A stretch of 19,033 bases of DNA from RGIG6353 sp964558655 (GTDB lineage Bacteria; Bacillota; Clostridia; Oscillospirales; SIG627). Within the stretch, counting starts at the first letter, position 1. Each line of letters opens with the position of its first letter. Of the stretch, positions 1 through 7,800 are shown one piece after another. Location of the stretch: NCBI GenBank assembly GCA_964558655.1, contig CAZLEX010000030.1, positions 1 through 19,033 of the forward strand, in the 5' to 3' direction. A program made the translations under genes and the position numbers. Under the pieces are notes generated by a model. That model had not been told where the DNA came from. It was given only the letters and a program-made list of their open reading frames with translations, and searched no databases.

Positions 1-537
1 TATGTTTTGGCAACAGATGAGAATACCTGTTAAGCGTCATTGCAACGTTGGCGTGTCCTAAAGTTTTAGCTACCATTAAGATATCCATACCGCTTTCAAT
101 GCATCTTGTGGCAAAGGTATGTCTGAGTGTATGGAAATCTGCTTCTTCAATACCCGCTTCCTCTAAAACCTCTTTGTAGTACTTAAGAATATTCGAGGTT
201 CGATAGGTTTGTTTTTTACACCGACAAATACGAAATCATCCTCAGAATGAGCAAAGCGATTCTGCTTTTTCCATTGGATCATTCTTTGTTTGTATTCATA
301 GAATTCCTTGACGAAGCTGTCACACACGTAGATATCTCTGATAGACTGTTTGGTTTTCGGTGTGGTAACTTCAAGTACTGATCGTTTCTCTCCGTCTCCA
401 TCAACATCGTAATGTCTGTTCAATTGCTGACCTACGTGTATTTTATTCTCATCGAAATCAACTTCTTTCCACTGCAAACCAAGTGTTTCACCTTTTCTGC
501 AACCTGTGTACAACGTGAATACGATAGCAAGGATTGG
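1..537 (-). pseudogene. Tyrosine recombinase (phage-type integrase), frameshifted C-terminal catalytic fragment
   Basis: The minus strand encodes the catalytic domain of a tyrosine recombinase, the class that integrates and excises mobile elements. Box I is visible as TLYTGCRKGETLGLQW (first catalytic Arg). After a variable stretch the frame breaks near 183: the intact frame reads IEPRIFL, and a one-base shift restores KYYKEVLEEAGI, then DFHTLRHTFAT (His-x-x-Arg), KTLGH (His) and NRYSH (Tyr nucleophile). All catalytic residues therefore survive but lie in two frames, so no full protein is made. Upstream of Box I homology stops at about 531-537, where a stop (TAA, 538-540) replaces the expected N-terminal core-binding domain. 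The gene is truncated at the N-terminal side and runs out of the window at the C-terminal end. A sequencing error could mimic the frameshift but not the missing N-terminus. Confidence 0.88.
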
Positions 538-682
538 TTATAGACAAAGACATATTATTGATGGTGAGTTTGTTGAGATTAAGAATGCTATTGAAACTGA
601 AACCAATATACCGGTATATTTGTTAGGAGAACCAGATACTCTAAACTGCGTATATCAACGAATAATTGAAGCATTAAGTTAA
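533..682 (+). pseudogene. 3' remnant of an unidentified plus-strand gene
   Basis: From about 533 the plus strand has an open frame of 49 codons to a TAA at 680-682. It starts IGYRQRHIIDGEFVEIKN and ends CVYQRIIEALS. It has no plausible start codon or ribosome binding site at its left edge and begins exactly where integrase homology ends. It reads like a normal protein C-terminus (mixed hydrophobic and charged residues, a PVYLL strand, a final amphipathic helix). I do not recognise the family. The frame can be extended leftward to a GTG at 515, but only through the antisense of the integrase, which I regard as meaningless. Most likely a gene tail left by a deletion or insertion that joined two unrelated fragments. 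Confidence 0.45.
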
Positions 683-1050
683 TGTGATTACTAATGAAAA
701 ACGAAAAGCTTTAGGCTAGCACTGCAGTATTTGTTTCATGTAGATTATCTAAAAGTGAGTTTTATAAAAATCATAATTTTTGGTAACAAAACAATAATAG
801 AGTGTGGTTTGTGTAGCGAGTTGATGAAATTGCGTCGAGTATATTCATCTATGTTTTACCTCAAACACAGTACTATACTGATTGAGATATGTTTATAACA
901 TTAAACGCGATGCATTGATGACCGATTTATTTAAAAAACTGACACAAAAATAATAGTATGAGTTATATTGTTACAAGTATATTGCATCTGTAATGTAGCC
1001 GAAAGCCGAAAATAAATAATGATAATGGATCTAATCCGATAGCTAAAAAA
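683..1050. other. A+T-rich stretch without a convincing gene
   Basis: About 370 bases with no supported gene. The only coding-like stretch is a plus-strand frame at about 884-953 reading YVYNIKRDALMTDLFKKLTQK before a stop. It lacks a start and ribosome binding site and could be another gene-tail remnant. No tRNA, CRISPR array or clear promoter is seen. Together with the two broken genes to the left, this looks like a degraded accessory region. Confidence 0.4.
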
Positions 1051-1107
1051 CGGCACTTTGACCGTTTGCTTTTAACGCAAATGATACAAAGTGCCGATTT
1101 TTTTAAG
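1051..1107 (-). terminator. Bidirectional hairpin terminator after the hydrolase gene
   Basis: A perfect 10-bp stem, CGGCACTTTG at 1051-1060 pairing with CAAAGTGCCG at 1087-1096, encloses a 26-base loop. T-runs follow on both strands (plus: 1098-1104; minus: complement of the A-run 1045-1050). It lies directly downstream of the stop of the minus-strand hydrolase gene, so it probably ends that operon and also blocks read-through from the scar. The loop is longer than usual for an intrinsic terminator. Confidence 0.7.
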
Positions 1108-3177
1108 TTAATATTCTATTGTTATAACATCGTAAATATCGAGTTTGGCAAGTTTTAAAAACAGACGACCGTCTTTCTTTTCCCATTCGATATCGGTTTC
1201 AAGGTTTGAATATATCCGTTTAGGTTCAATATCAAGAAGAAGCGAGAAAGTTACATCATAAAGAGGAACAATTTTCTTGACATTCTGATAGTTCAGCAAA
1301 GAAACGGTATAATGCTTCTTTTCCGAACTGTGACGGACGACATGCTCCAGATATTCACTCTCTTCCGTTTTAAATATCGCTCCGCCCTTTTCGTCAATAA
1401 GCGAATATATAATTCTCGTTAAAATGTCGTAATTATTTACCAAATGTGATTTCTCAAAAACCGCACAGGAATAAACGCTCGCACCGTCTCCGTATTCGTT
1501 GTAAACAAGTGCCGGCAACTGTGTTTTTTCGCTCGGAGGATTACTTATTGCCGAAGAATAACGGTGTATATTTCTCGCATCGGTAAACGGATATGTAATT
1601 GTGGCAAGTACCTCTGCACTGTCGGATGCCAAGTCAACCGTAACGGTCTGTTCGGAAACCATTGCCGGATAAGTTTCGGTGAAAGGTTCAAAGAATTTTT
1701 CGCCTTTTTCGGTAGGTGCAATATAAACCGGATAGCGATCAACCCATTCGCGATATTTAACGCCCATCACATCTTCAAGCATGAATTTATCGCGGTTAAG
1801 TCCGTTTGTCGAAAGTGCGGAAGAATATCCCGTAACAAAAATCCTTCCTCCGTTTTTTACATATTCGCGAATCTTTTCACATTCGTTTTCACTCATTCTG
1901 TAAAGGTCGGGAATCACTATTACTTTATAGCGTGACAGTTCGTTTATATTTTTTTCCGTGAGAATGTCATAATCAATATGTGCACGGGAAAACGCTTGGT
2001 TCAAACCGATAAGTTTTTCGTACATAACACCGCAACGGGTTGCGAGATCCGCCGAAGGAATATGCTCCGCCAACCTATCGGTATAAGAATCGAAATTAAT
2101 ATAAACGGCAACATCTCGAAGTACATCGGCATCGTAATCAATCGTTTTAAAGAAAGGTTCCAATTCACGCTTAATATCACCCATCATGCGATACAGGTCT
2201 TTGTTAAGTCCTCCGTCGGGATCAATAGCGTCAATAAACAGGAAACTTCCTCCGCAAAGAAATGCGGTATACGCCTGCAAAAGAATTTCACTTCTGTCTT
2301 TTATTGCGGTATGATAAACAAGATCCGGAGCACGCGAAATCATGTACTCAAAGGGCTTATTCTGAGTTAAATTGGAAAGCACACGGCATACGACATCGGT
2401 TTTATCCCTATCTGCATAAAAATCGCCCGACACATAATCCATAGAAGCAAAATAGTCGTTACCCAGCCCGGTTGCATATGAATTTGACCAATGTGCACAC
2501 TGATACGAAACCGAAATATCGGGCTTTGCACGGTGTGCCGCTTCGGTTATCCCCTGCGAATAAGTTGAAACCGTGTCAAACTTAAACTGAATATACCGAA
2601 GATAATTTTCGTCTGACCAATCTATCGTTTTGGGAAGGTCAAATCCCGTCTCTTTTTTGTACTTTTCTTTACACCATTTACAATGGCAATCCGACATAAA
2701 GAAACCTATCATATCAATCCATAAGCCCTCTATATCATATTTTGAAACCATTTCATATACAAGTGCATGAAACATATCGCGGTACGGAGAATTAAGACAG
2801 CAGGTTCCGAAACGCCCGACATTTCCGCTTATGTAGCCGTTACTGCTGACTAACTGCCAATCGGGATGACGGCGTGCTCCTTCGGCACACCAGCTGTTAA
2901 GATATCCGACAACCCTAATTCCCCGCCGTCTGAGTGCGGCTACGGTCTCTCCGAAAATATCGCGTTTATATGTAATCGAATGACGAAATCCCACCTCAGA
3001 GGGAAACAGGCAAAGACCAAGACAGTTGGAAGCGTAAACATACGCGGTATCGACTCCGGCAATTTCCATACATTCGGCATATTTTTCGGCATCAAAGTTT
3101 TCAAGATTTTCGTCCCCGCTCGGTATGTGCATATCGACAAGATTTCTGAAATAACTTTTTTTGTACCACTTTTCCAT
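1108..3177 (-). CDS. GHL6-type glycoside hydrolase-like protein with beta-galactosidase trimerisation-like domain
   Basis: A 689-residue protein with no signal peptide or membrane segment, so probably cytosolic. Residues about 1-340 resemble a (beta/alpha)8 barrel of the GHL6/GH42-like kind: GVDTAYVYA (strand), RRRGIRVVGYL, then GLWIDMIGF at 152-160, whose Asp155 is the likely acidic active-site residue. It is followed by a Cys cluster C164-x-C166-x-x-C169, common in this group and possibly metal-binding. Residues about 355-570 look like the Rossmann-type trimerisation domain of GH42 enzymes (DVAVYINFDS; YKVIVIPDLY; EYVKNGGRIFVTGYSS). A beta-rich C-terminal tail follows. Substrate is unknown; alpha-L-fucoside or beta-galactoside activity is conceivable by fold only. 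Start ATG is supported by GGAG upstream. The 22-base gap to the Lrp-type gene implies one operon. Confidence 0.75.
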   Translation of the reverse strand: MEKWYKKSYFRNLVDMHIPSGDENLENFDAEKYAECMEIAGVDTAYVYASNCLGLCLFPSEVGFRHSITYKRDIFGETVAALRRRGIRVVGYLNSWCAEGARRHPDWQLVSSNGYISGNVGRFGTCCLNSPYRDMFHALVYEMVSKYDIEGLWIDMIGFFMSDCHCKWCKEKYKKETGFDLPKTIDWSDENYLRYIQFKFDTVSTYSQGITEAAHRAKPDISVSYQCAHWSNSYATGLGNDYFASMDYVSGDFYADRDKTDVVCRVLSNLTQNKPFEYMISRAPDLVYHTAIKDRSEILLQAYTAFLCGGSFLFIDAIDPDGGLNKDLYRMMGDIKRELEPFFKTIDYDADVLRDVAVYINFDSYTDRLAEHIPSADLATRCGVMYEKLIGLNQAFSRAHIDYDILTEKNINELSRYKVIVIPDLYRMSENECEKIREYVKNGGRIFVTGYSSALSTNGLNRDKFMLEDVMGVKYREWVDRYPVYIAPTEKGEKFFEPFTETYPAMVSEQTVTVDLASDSAEVLATITYPFTDARNIHRYSSAISNPPSEKTQLPALVYNEYGDGASVYSCAVFEKSHLVNNYDILTRIIYSLIDEKGGAIFKTEESEYLEHVVRHSSEKKHYTVSLLNYQNVKKIVPLYDVTFSLLLDIEPKRIYSNLETDIEWEKKDGRLFLKLAKLDIYDVITIEY

Positions 3178-3199
3178 TTTTTTGCTCCTTAAATTTTAT

Positions 3200-3658
3200 T
3201 TATTCCTCGACAATATTCGGCAGCGAGGAAATATCGTTTTTTATTGTTGACATAACAACCAATGTTTTGGTGGAATTTACCCCTTGAATACATTTTACAT
3301 AATTTAAAACCATCTCAAGCGTTTTTGAACTCGATGTCACGACTTTTAAAATGTAATCGTATTCTCCCGTAATGTAATGACATTCGACAATTTCGTCATT
3401 GAGGCGCACAAGCTCTCTGAAATCGGAATCGTATTTCGGGTGCTCCAAGGATACAGACATATAGGCAATAATATCCTTATTGATTTTTTTGTGGTCGATA
3501 AGAATTGTGTATTGACTTATAATTCCGTCATTTTCAAGTTTTTTAATACGCTCGATAACAGCCGAAGTGGAAAGATTTATCTTTTCTCCGATAGCCGTTG
3601 CATTCATTCTCGAATGTTCTTTGAGACATTTCAGAATTTTTAAATCAACTATATCCAT
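3200..3658 (-). CDS. Lrp/AsnC family transcriptional regulator
   Basis: 152 residues, the usual length of the family. Residues about 2-50 form the winged helix-turn-helix (VDLKILKCLKEHSRMNATAI, then STSAVIERIKKLENDGII). Residues about 65-145 form the alpha/beta effector (RAM) domain that also oligomerises (AYMSVSLEHP; VECHYITGEYDYILKVVTSS). Family members bind DNA as dimers to octamers and usually sense amino acids. The start is set by GGAG eight bases upstream. It is the first gene of an operon with the hydrolase-like gene, so it probably controls that gene and, as is common in the family, its own promoter. The effector cannot be read from the sequence; the pairing with a carbohydrate-type enzyme is atypical. 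Confidence 0.93.
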   Translation of the reverse strand: MDIVDLKILKCLKEHSRMNATAIGEKINLSTSAVIERIKKLENDGIISQYTILIDHKKINKDIIAYMSVSLEHPKYDSDFRELVRLNDEIVECHYITGEYDYILKVVTSSSKTLEMVLNYVKCIQGVNSTKTLVVMSTIKNDISSLPNIVEE

Positions 3659-3686
3659 TATTTTCTCCTGTTAAAAGCTTTTTTTC

Positions 3687-3715
3687 ATTGTATCAAAATC
3701 TGCGGTAAAAATCAA
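3687..3715 (-). promoter_or_regulatory. Sigma-A promoter of the lrp-hydrolase operon
   Basis: On the minus strand a -35 TTGATT (3710-3715) and a -10 TACAAT (3687-3692) are separated by 17 bases, placing transcription start about 20 bases before the Lrp-type ATG. The very short leader leaves room for autorepression over the promoter. Confidence 0.65.
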
Positions 3716-3865
3716 TAGCAAAAAACAATTTTTTGTGAAATCGTCGATGAAGGGCAAAGCTTTTCTCAAATAAAAGAAAAAATTGATAATCCGTAAAAAT
3801 AAATTTTGCAAAACTTTTATTAAAAACACACCGTTTGGAGCAGTAATAAGTATATTAAGAAAAGA

Positions 3866-3907
3866 GCAAGGTGTAAACCTTGCATTTTAAATTCGTGCCG
3901 TAGGCAC
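3866..3907. repeat. Two tight palindromes (left part of the tRNA palindrome field)
   Basis: GCAAGGT-gtaa-ACCTTGC (3866-3883, 7-bp stem) and GTGCC-gta-GGCAC (3895-3907, 5-bp stem) lie 11 bases apart in a gene-free stretch (3716-3984) that otherwise holds only A+T-rich or C-rich unassigned sequence. They resemble in size and loop length the cluster on the other side of the tRNA genes. Confidence 0.6.
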
Positions 3908-3991
3908 ACCTAACTTATCACTCCCCTACCCACTTCCCACTAATCACGGACATGTAATGGGTAATAAATAAGAGATAACAGATAACAGTAC

Positions 3992-4069
3992 AAAAGCGGC
4001 GTAAATACGCAACAACTTTTATCTATTCTCTATTATCTCTTATCTTAGGCAAGTTCATTTGCCGCTTTT
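3992..4069 (-). terminator. Structured 3' flank and possible terminator of tRNA-Gly
   Basis: Immediately 3' of the tRNA, AAAAGCGGC and its complement (3992-4000 and 4061-4069) can form a 9-bp stem. On the minus strand the distal arm ends in TTTTGT, as in an intrinsic terminator. The 60 bases between hold a smaller hairpin GGCAA-6-TTGCC (4048-4052/4059-4063) and A+T-rich inverted copies of a GATAAGAGATAA-like motif (about 3969-3985 against 4019-4047). The loop is too long for a textbook terminator, so this may be a decayed or inserted element. Confidence 0.35.
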
Positions 4070-4142
4070 GGAGCAAGTGACGGGAATCGAACCCGCATCA
4101 GATGCTTGGGAAGCACCGGTTCTGCCATTGAACTACACCTGC
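4069..4142 (-). tRNA. tRNA-Gly (anticodon CCC)
   Basis: The minus strand folds as a complete 74-base tRNA with encoded CCA. The acceptor stem GCAGGTG pairs with CACTTGC (one G-T pair), the D arm is GTTC-AATGGCA-GAAC, and the anticodon stem GGTGC/GCATC encloses loop TTCCCAA, giving anticodon CCC (reads GGG). The T arm is GCGGG-TTCGATT-CCCGT. It lies 95 bases downstream of tRNA-Leu and is probably co-transcribed with it. Confidence 0.95.
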
Positions 4143-4206
4143 AAACAATATCGGATAGTAAAATCAAATTTTATTAACGAAAATACATAAAAACACAAAA
4201 AACAAT

Positions 4207-4238
4207 AAAATTCCGCTCTCGCAAGAAAACGGAATTTT
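4207..4238 (-). terminator. Hairpin between tRNA-Leu and tRNA-Gly
   Basis: AAAATTCCG (4207-4215) and CGGAATTTT (4230-4238) form a perfect 9-bp stem with a 14-base loop, directly abutting the CCA end of tRNA-Leu. On the minus strand the stem ends in TTTT, so it may act as an intrinsic terminator for tRNA-Leu or as a processing structure in a two-tRNA transcript. Confidence 0.45.
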
Positions 4239-4324
4239 GGTGCCGGTGGCGGGGGTCGAACCCGCACGGTATCGCTACCACTGGATTTTGAGTCCAGCAC
4301 GTCTGCCAATTCCATCACACCGGC
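4238..4324 (-). tRNA. tRNA-Leu (anticodon CAA)
   Basis: An 87-base class II tRNA on the minus strand with encoded CCA. The acceptor GCCGGTG pairs with CACCGGC, the D arm carries AATTGGCAGAC, the anticodon stem CTGGA/TCCAG encloses loop CTCAAAA (anticodon CAA, reads TTG), and a long variable arm and T arm (GCGGG-TTCGACC-CCCGC) follow. All features fit bacterial tRNA-Leu. The -10-like motif TGGTATAAT ends 14 bases before its first base. Confidence 0.96.
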
Positions 4325-4338
4325 ATATCGGCTTTAGT

Positions 4339-4347
4339 ATTATACCA
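4339..4347 (-). promoter_or_regulatory. Extended -10 motif proximal to tRNA-Leu
   Basis: TGGTATAAT on the minus strand (TATAAT at 4339-4344 preceded by TGG) lies 14 bases before tRNA-Leu, where a tRNA promoter -10 would be. There is no -35 match at 16-18 bases; a palindrome AAGGC-ggat-GCCTT occupies that place. It could work as an extended -10 promoter or be a relic copy of the promoter at 4658-4686. Confidence 0.4.
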
Positions 4348-4644
4348 CATTTCTAAGGCGGATGCCTTGTGCGGTTCACCGCACTGCACATCCTTAAAGG
4401 TTGTGCGAAATGTGGTGTAACATCGTAAAATAAAAAATCTTTGATTTTTCCGCACCTTTGGTGCGCGTTGCCGTGTTTACGGCAACTATTTTAAAGATAT
4501 TATACCATAAACCCAAAGGCAATAGCCTTTGAAGTCGGCGTAGCCGTCGTCGCACCGCAGTGCGACCGGTTTAATGATACAATGTTCTCAAACAAAATTT
4601 TAAATTTTTAAATGCGTTAGCATTTCGACGGCGTTCCACCGTCG
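4340..4644. repeat. Dense field of short palindromes upstream of the tRNA genes
   Basis: Within about 300 bases there are at least nine tight inverted repeats with mostly 3-4 base loops and unrelated stems: 4355-4368 (AAGGC), 4369-4384 (GTGCGG), 4451-4465 (CGCACC), 4467-4486 (GTTGCCGT), 4514-4531 (CAAAGGC), 4536-4546 (CGGC), 4549-4566 (GTCGCAC), 4610-4625 (AAATGC) and 4626-4644 (CGACGG, 7-base loop). The first two are wrapped by a longer inverted repeat, 4340-4353 against 4407-4420 (13 of 14 positions). No open frame or RNA family that I recognise explains them. Confidence 0.7.
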
Positions 4645-4657
4645 TCAGTTTGAGGTT

Positions 4658-4686
4658 ATTATACCACATTTTTTTTATTTTTTCAA
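4658..4686 (-). promoter_or_regulatory. Sigma-A promoter pointing toward the tRNA genes
   Basis: On the minus strand, -35 TTGAAA (4681-4686), a 17-base A-rich spacer and -10 TATAAT (4658-4663) with an extended-10 TG form the best promoter in the tRNA region. It would give a leader of about 325 bases before tRNA-Leu, running through the palindrome field. No other minus-strand gene lies between. Confidence 0.6.
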
Positions 4687-4782
4687 GTAGTTAATCGAAT
4701 AAATTATGCGTTTTAATAAAAATTTTTATCAAGTTATGCAAAAGGAATATTGCGAGCGAAAAAATATGTTTTTCAAAGCAGT

Positions 4783-4817
4783 AAAAAAGCGGCACTCTTT
4801 CGAGTGCCGCTTTTTTT
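4783..4817 (-). terminator. Intrinsic terminator of the first SLH gene (bidirectional)
   Basis: A 9-bp stem GCGGCACTC (4789-4797) / GAGTGCCGC (4802-4810) with a 4-base loop is flanked by A6 and T7, making a strong terminator on both strands. It sits just after the stop of the 1021-residue SLH protein and isolates it from the tRNA region. Between 4687 and 4782 I see nothing else. Confidence 0.9.
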
Positions 4818-4822
4818 ACTTA

Positions 4823-7800
4823 TCACCAGTAAAAATTGTCCGTAACATTTTCATGAAGAACGGATCCGCTTTCATTTTTAGCAAGATAATCGGTAATGAT
4901 ATATGCAATCTGAGTGTTACTGTTTTCATCTATGTATGTTACATAGATAACGAAAGCACCGTCACTATTATTGTCTTGACGGAATTTAACAGCATCTGCC
5001 AAATCAGACAATGTAAGTTCATATCTGTTCAAATCATCGTCAAATGCAACAATCTTAACATCTTCGGAAATTTTTATACCTTCGGTATAATTTCCCATAT
5101 CAAAGATAAGACCGCGTGCAACATTAACACTTGCAACGACATCGTAATCAGTAGAATTCAAATCATGCACAGTTACTCTGTAATAATCGCCGTTATCTTC
5201 ACTCCATGTATAGAAATTACCTGCATAGGTCCTTACGGCATTATTTCCGATAGTTATCTTATCCTGTACGACAGTAAAGATTTCACCGGTTCCGATATTT
5301 ATGAACTTGTGTTCATAATAAGCTTTACCGTTAAGAGCAACAGCCGCTGAATCTTCAATTGCGAGGTAAACAACTCTGCCGTCTTTATTCGGGTCAACCG
5401 CAGAACCTGTTGTACCGCCTGTTACCGCTTCAAGCTTGCCTGCAAGAAGAGCGGTATTCAGTGTATAGAAATCGTCTTCGGCATCGTAAGTAAGATATAC
5501 ATCGGAATTGAAAGCAATTTCGTTAATCTTACCGCTTACTATGTTATCGGAAGTATAGAAAGCGATATACTTATAATCACCGGTAGCAGCCTTAGTGTAA
5601 TTGTAGTAAAGAATTGTGCTGTCATCAATATCGATTGAACCGTACGTCTCATTGTCGGTTACAAGTTTGTAATATCCTGTGAGCTCGTTGTACTGAAGCT
5701 TGGGATTATCGCTTGCGGGAATAACCTTTTCAACGAGATTTTTATCAGCATCATAACGGTCATCGTTTTCCGTATACAGTGTGTAATATCCGTTTGCGTC
5801 AACGGTGTATGTAACGAGCTTGTATACAAAACCAAGCGTGGAATCGCTGTTGATTGACGCACGGTAAGGCGAACCGTCGGCAGATACATAAGCCGCTGAT
5901 GCACCGTCAATAGCGTTGTCGGGGTTGAGGTTGATCGCCTCTTCCTTGCCGTTTATGAGAATATATGCGGGATAGAATTCGACAAACTTATTGGTCGAGT
6001 AATCGAGCTGTTTGTCGGTCTTCTTATCAACATAAAGCAAAATCGCCTTATTGTAAGAGTCGTCTTGAGCCGCTGACGAAGCATCGTAAGCTGTGGTGTA
6101 GATAAGTTTGTTTTTATAAATCCATACTTTAAGTTCACGGGCTGTACCGTCGGCATTGTCGGTAAGCCAGTAATCTGCTTCGCTTGCATCGAAAATGCTG
6201 TCTTTAACCGTAGCTGCGGCTAAATCAAGGAAATTCTCGCCTATCGAAGAAAGTCCGTCAATTCCCGCGAAAGTGGGTTTGCCTCCGTTTGTAACGGAAG
6301 TGAGGTTTGTAACCTGAGGCTGTACAACCATTTCAACATAAAGACTGTCTGCAATTTTAGCAGCTGTGAATATATCACCCGTCTTAAGTTCGGATGTAAA
6401 GATTACATCGGACTTATAAACGGTATGAGTATTTGTGCTTGAATAAAGATCGGCATAAGTAATAAGCTGATCCTTCTGACCGTTATTAACAACATCGGTA
6501 ACACCGGTAACGATGTAAGGCATAACATACTTCAAGAATACATAGTCGATAACGCCGTCGCCTTCGGAGTCAACCGCCCAAACAAGTTTCGTGCTGTAGC
6601 CGTTTGCACGGTAGTCATTGATATGTACTTCGGAAAGTATATACGGTGCGGCAGAAGTCGAAATTGCCCCAAAGGTGCCGACAGGAGTTTCCCATGTCTG
6701 TGAGGGTGAGTTGAACTGGTCGGCAAATGCGGTAGGCATACTCATAACATTGAATACTGTGTCTGTCGCGTCTTTTGCTACATAAACTGTACGGAGGTTC
6801 CAGAAGTTATCGTCTGAATAAAGCACACCGTTCAGCTTGATGCGGTCGGAGTACCAATATGTCGAACCGGATTTCCATGCTCCTTCGGTGGAAGCGGTAG
6901 CCGTAACCCAGTTTACAGAAACATTGTCGTATCTCGCACCCTTAATTCCGCTCATCTTGAAATCTTTACCGTCTTTGGTAACTTTGGAAAGAGTGAAACC
7001 GATGAGAGAATCGGTATTGCCCTTGTAAGAGGAAAGACCGAGATCTTCGAGAGAAGCGGTAAGAACTGTCTCGCCGTCCCAAATCTTAATAGTATCGGCT
7101 TTACCTGTCTTTTCGGTACCGAAAAGACCGTTTTCTACATCGTTAACCGCATAATTTTCGGTAGCGACAATCTTGTATTCGGTAATTGAGAAATCCCATA
7201 CATCTGCCGCAAGAGTCATAGCAACTTCAATCTTGACTTCGCGACTTACGGGATTGCCGGTTGCATCTTCGTATCCTTCGGGTTCGTAATAGGATACGGT
7301 TTTGGTGGTAGCCATTGACTTATAGAAAGCGTTGTAAAGAATCTGTGCCGCTTGTGCACGGGTGATAACCGTATCGCCCTGCAAAGTATCCGGCAAGTTC
7401 TCGCCGAGATTAAGCTGCTTGAGTGCAACTGTTCTCACATCGGTGGGCCAAAGCTCAGGATCGAAATCGGTATATCCGAGCATGGTTGCAACCATCTTGA
7501 GAGCTTCGTCGTATGTAATATTGTCATCGGGACGGAATGTACCGTCTTCATATCCGCCGACAATATCTTTCGTGTGACACCAGGAAATAAAGCCCTGTGC
7601 CCAATGTCCGTCGGGAACATCGGGGAAAACCTGTGTCCCGTTGCCCGCATCGTAAAATGCGGTTGCCATAATGAATATCATCTTTGCCATTTCATCACGC
7701 TCTACGGGTTGGTCGGGTTTGAAAGTACCGTCTTCATAACCGTCGATAATACCGAGAGAGGTTAAAAGCTCAATTGCCTCGTAATGTTTATGCGTCGGCT

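Noticed and set aside
4133..4318. Open frame of 61 codons on the minus strand starting MMELADVLDSKSSGSD
   Set aside because: It is the translation of the tRNA-Leu gene itself; this peptide is a common artefact of that tRNA.
3866..4644. CRISPR array
   Set aside because: The palindromes differ in sequence and spacing; there is no constant direct repeat with unique spacers.
4706..5350. Plus-strand open frame of 214 codons
   Set aside because: It overlaps the terminator and lies antisense to the SLH paralog 1 gene; no ribosome binding site and Cys/Ile-rich shadow composition.
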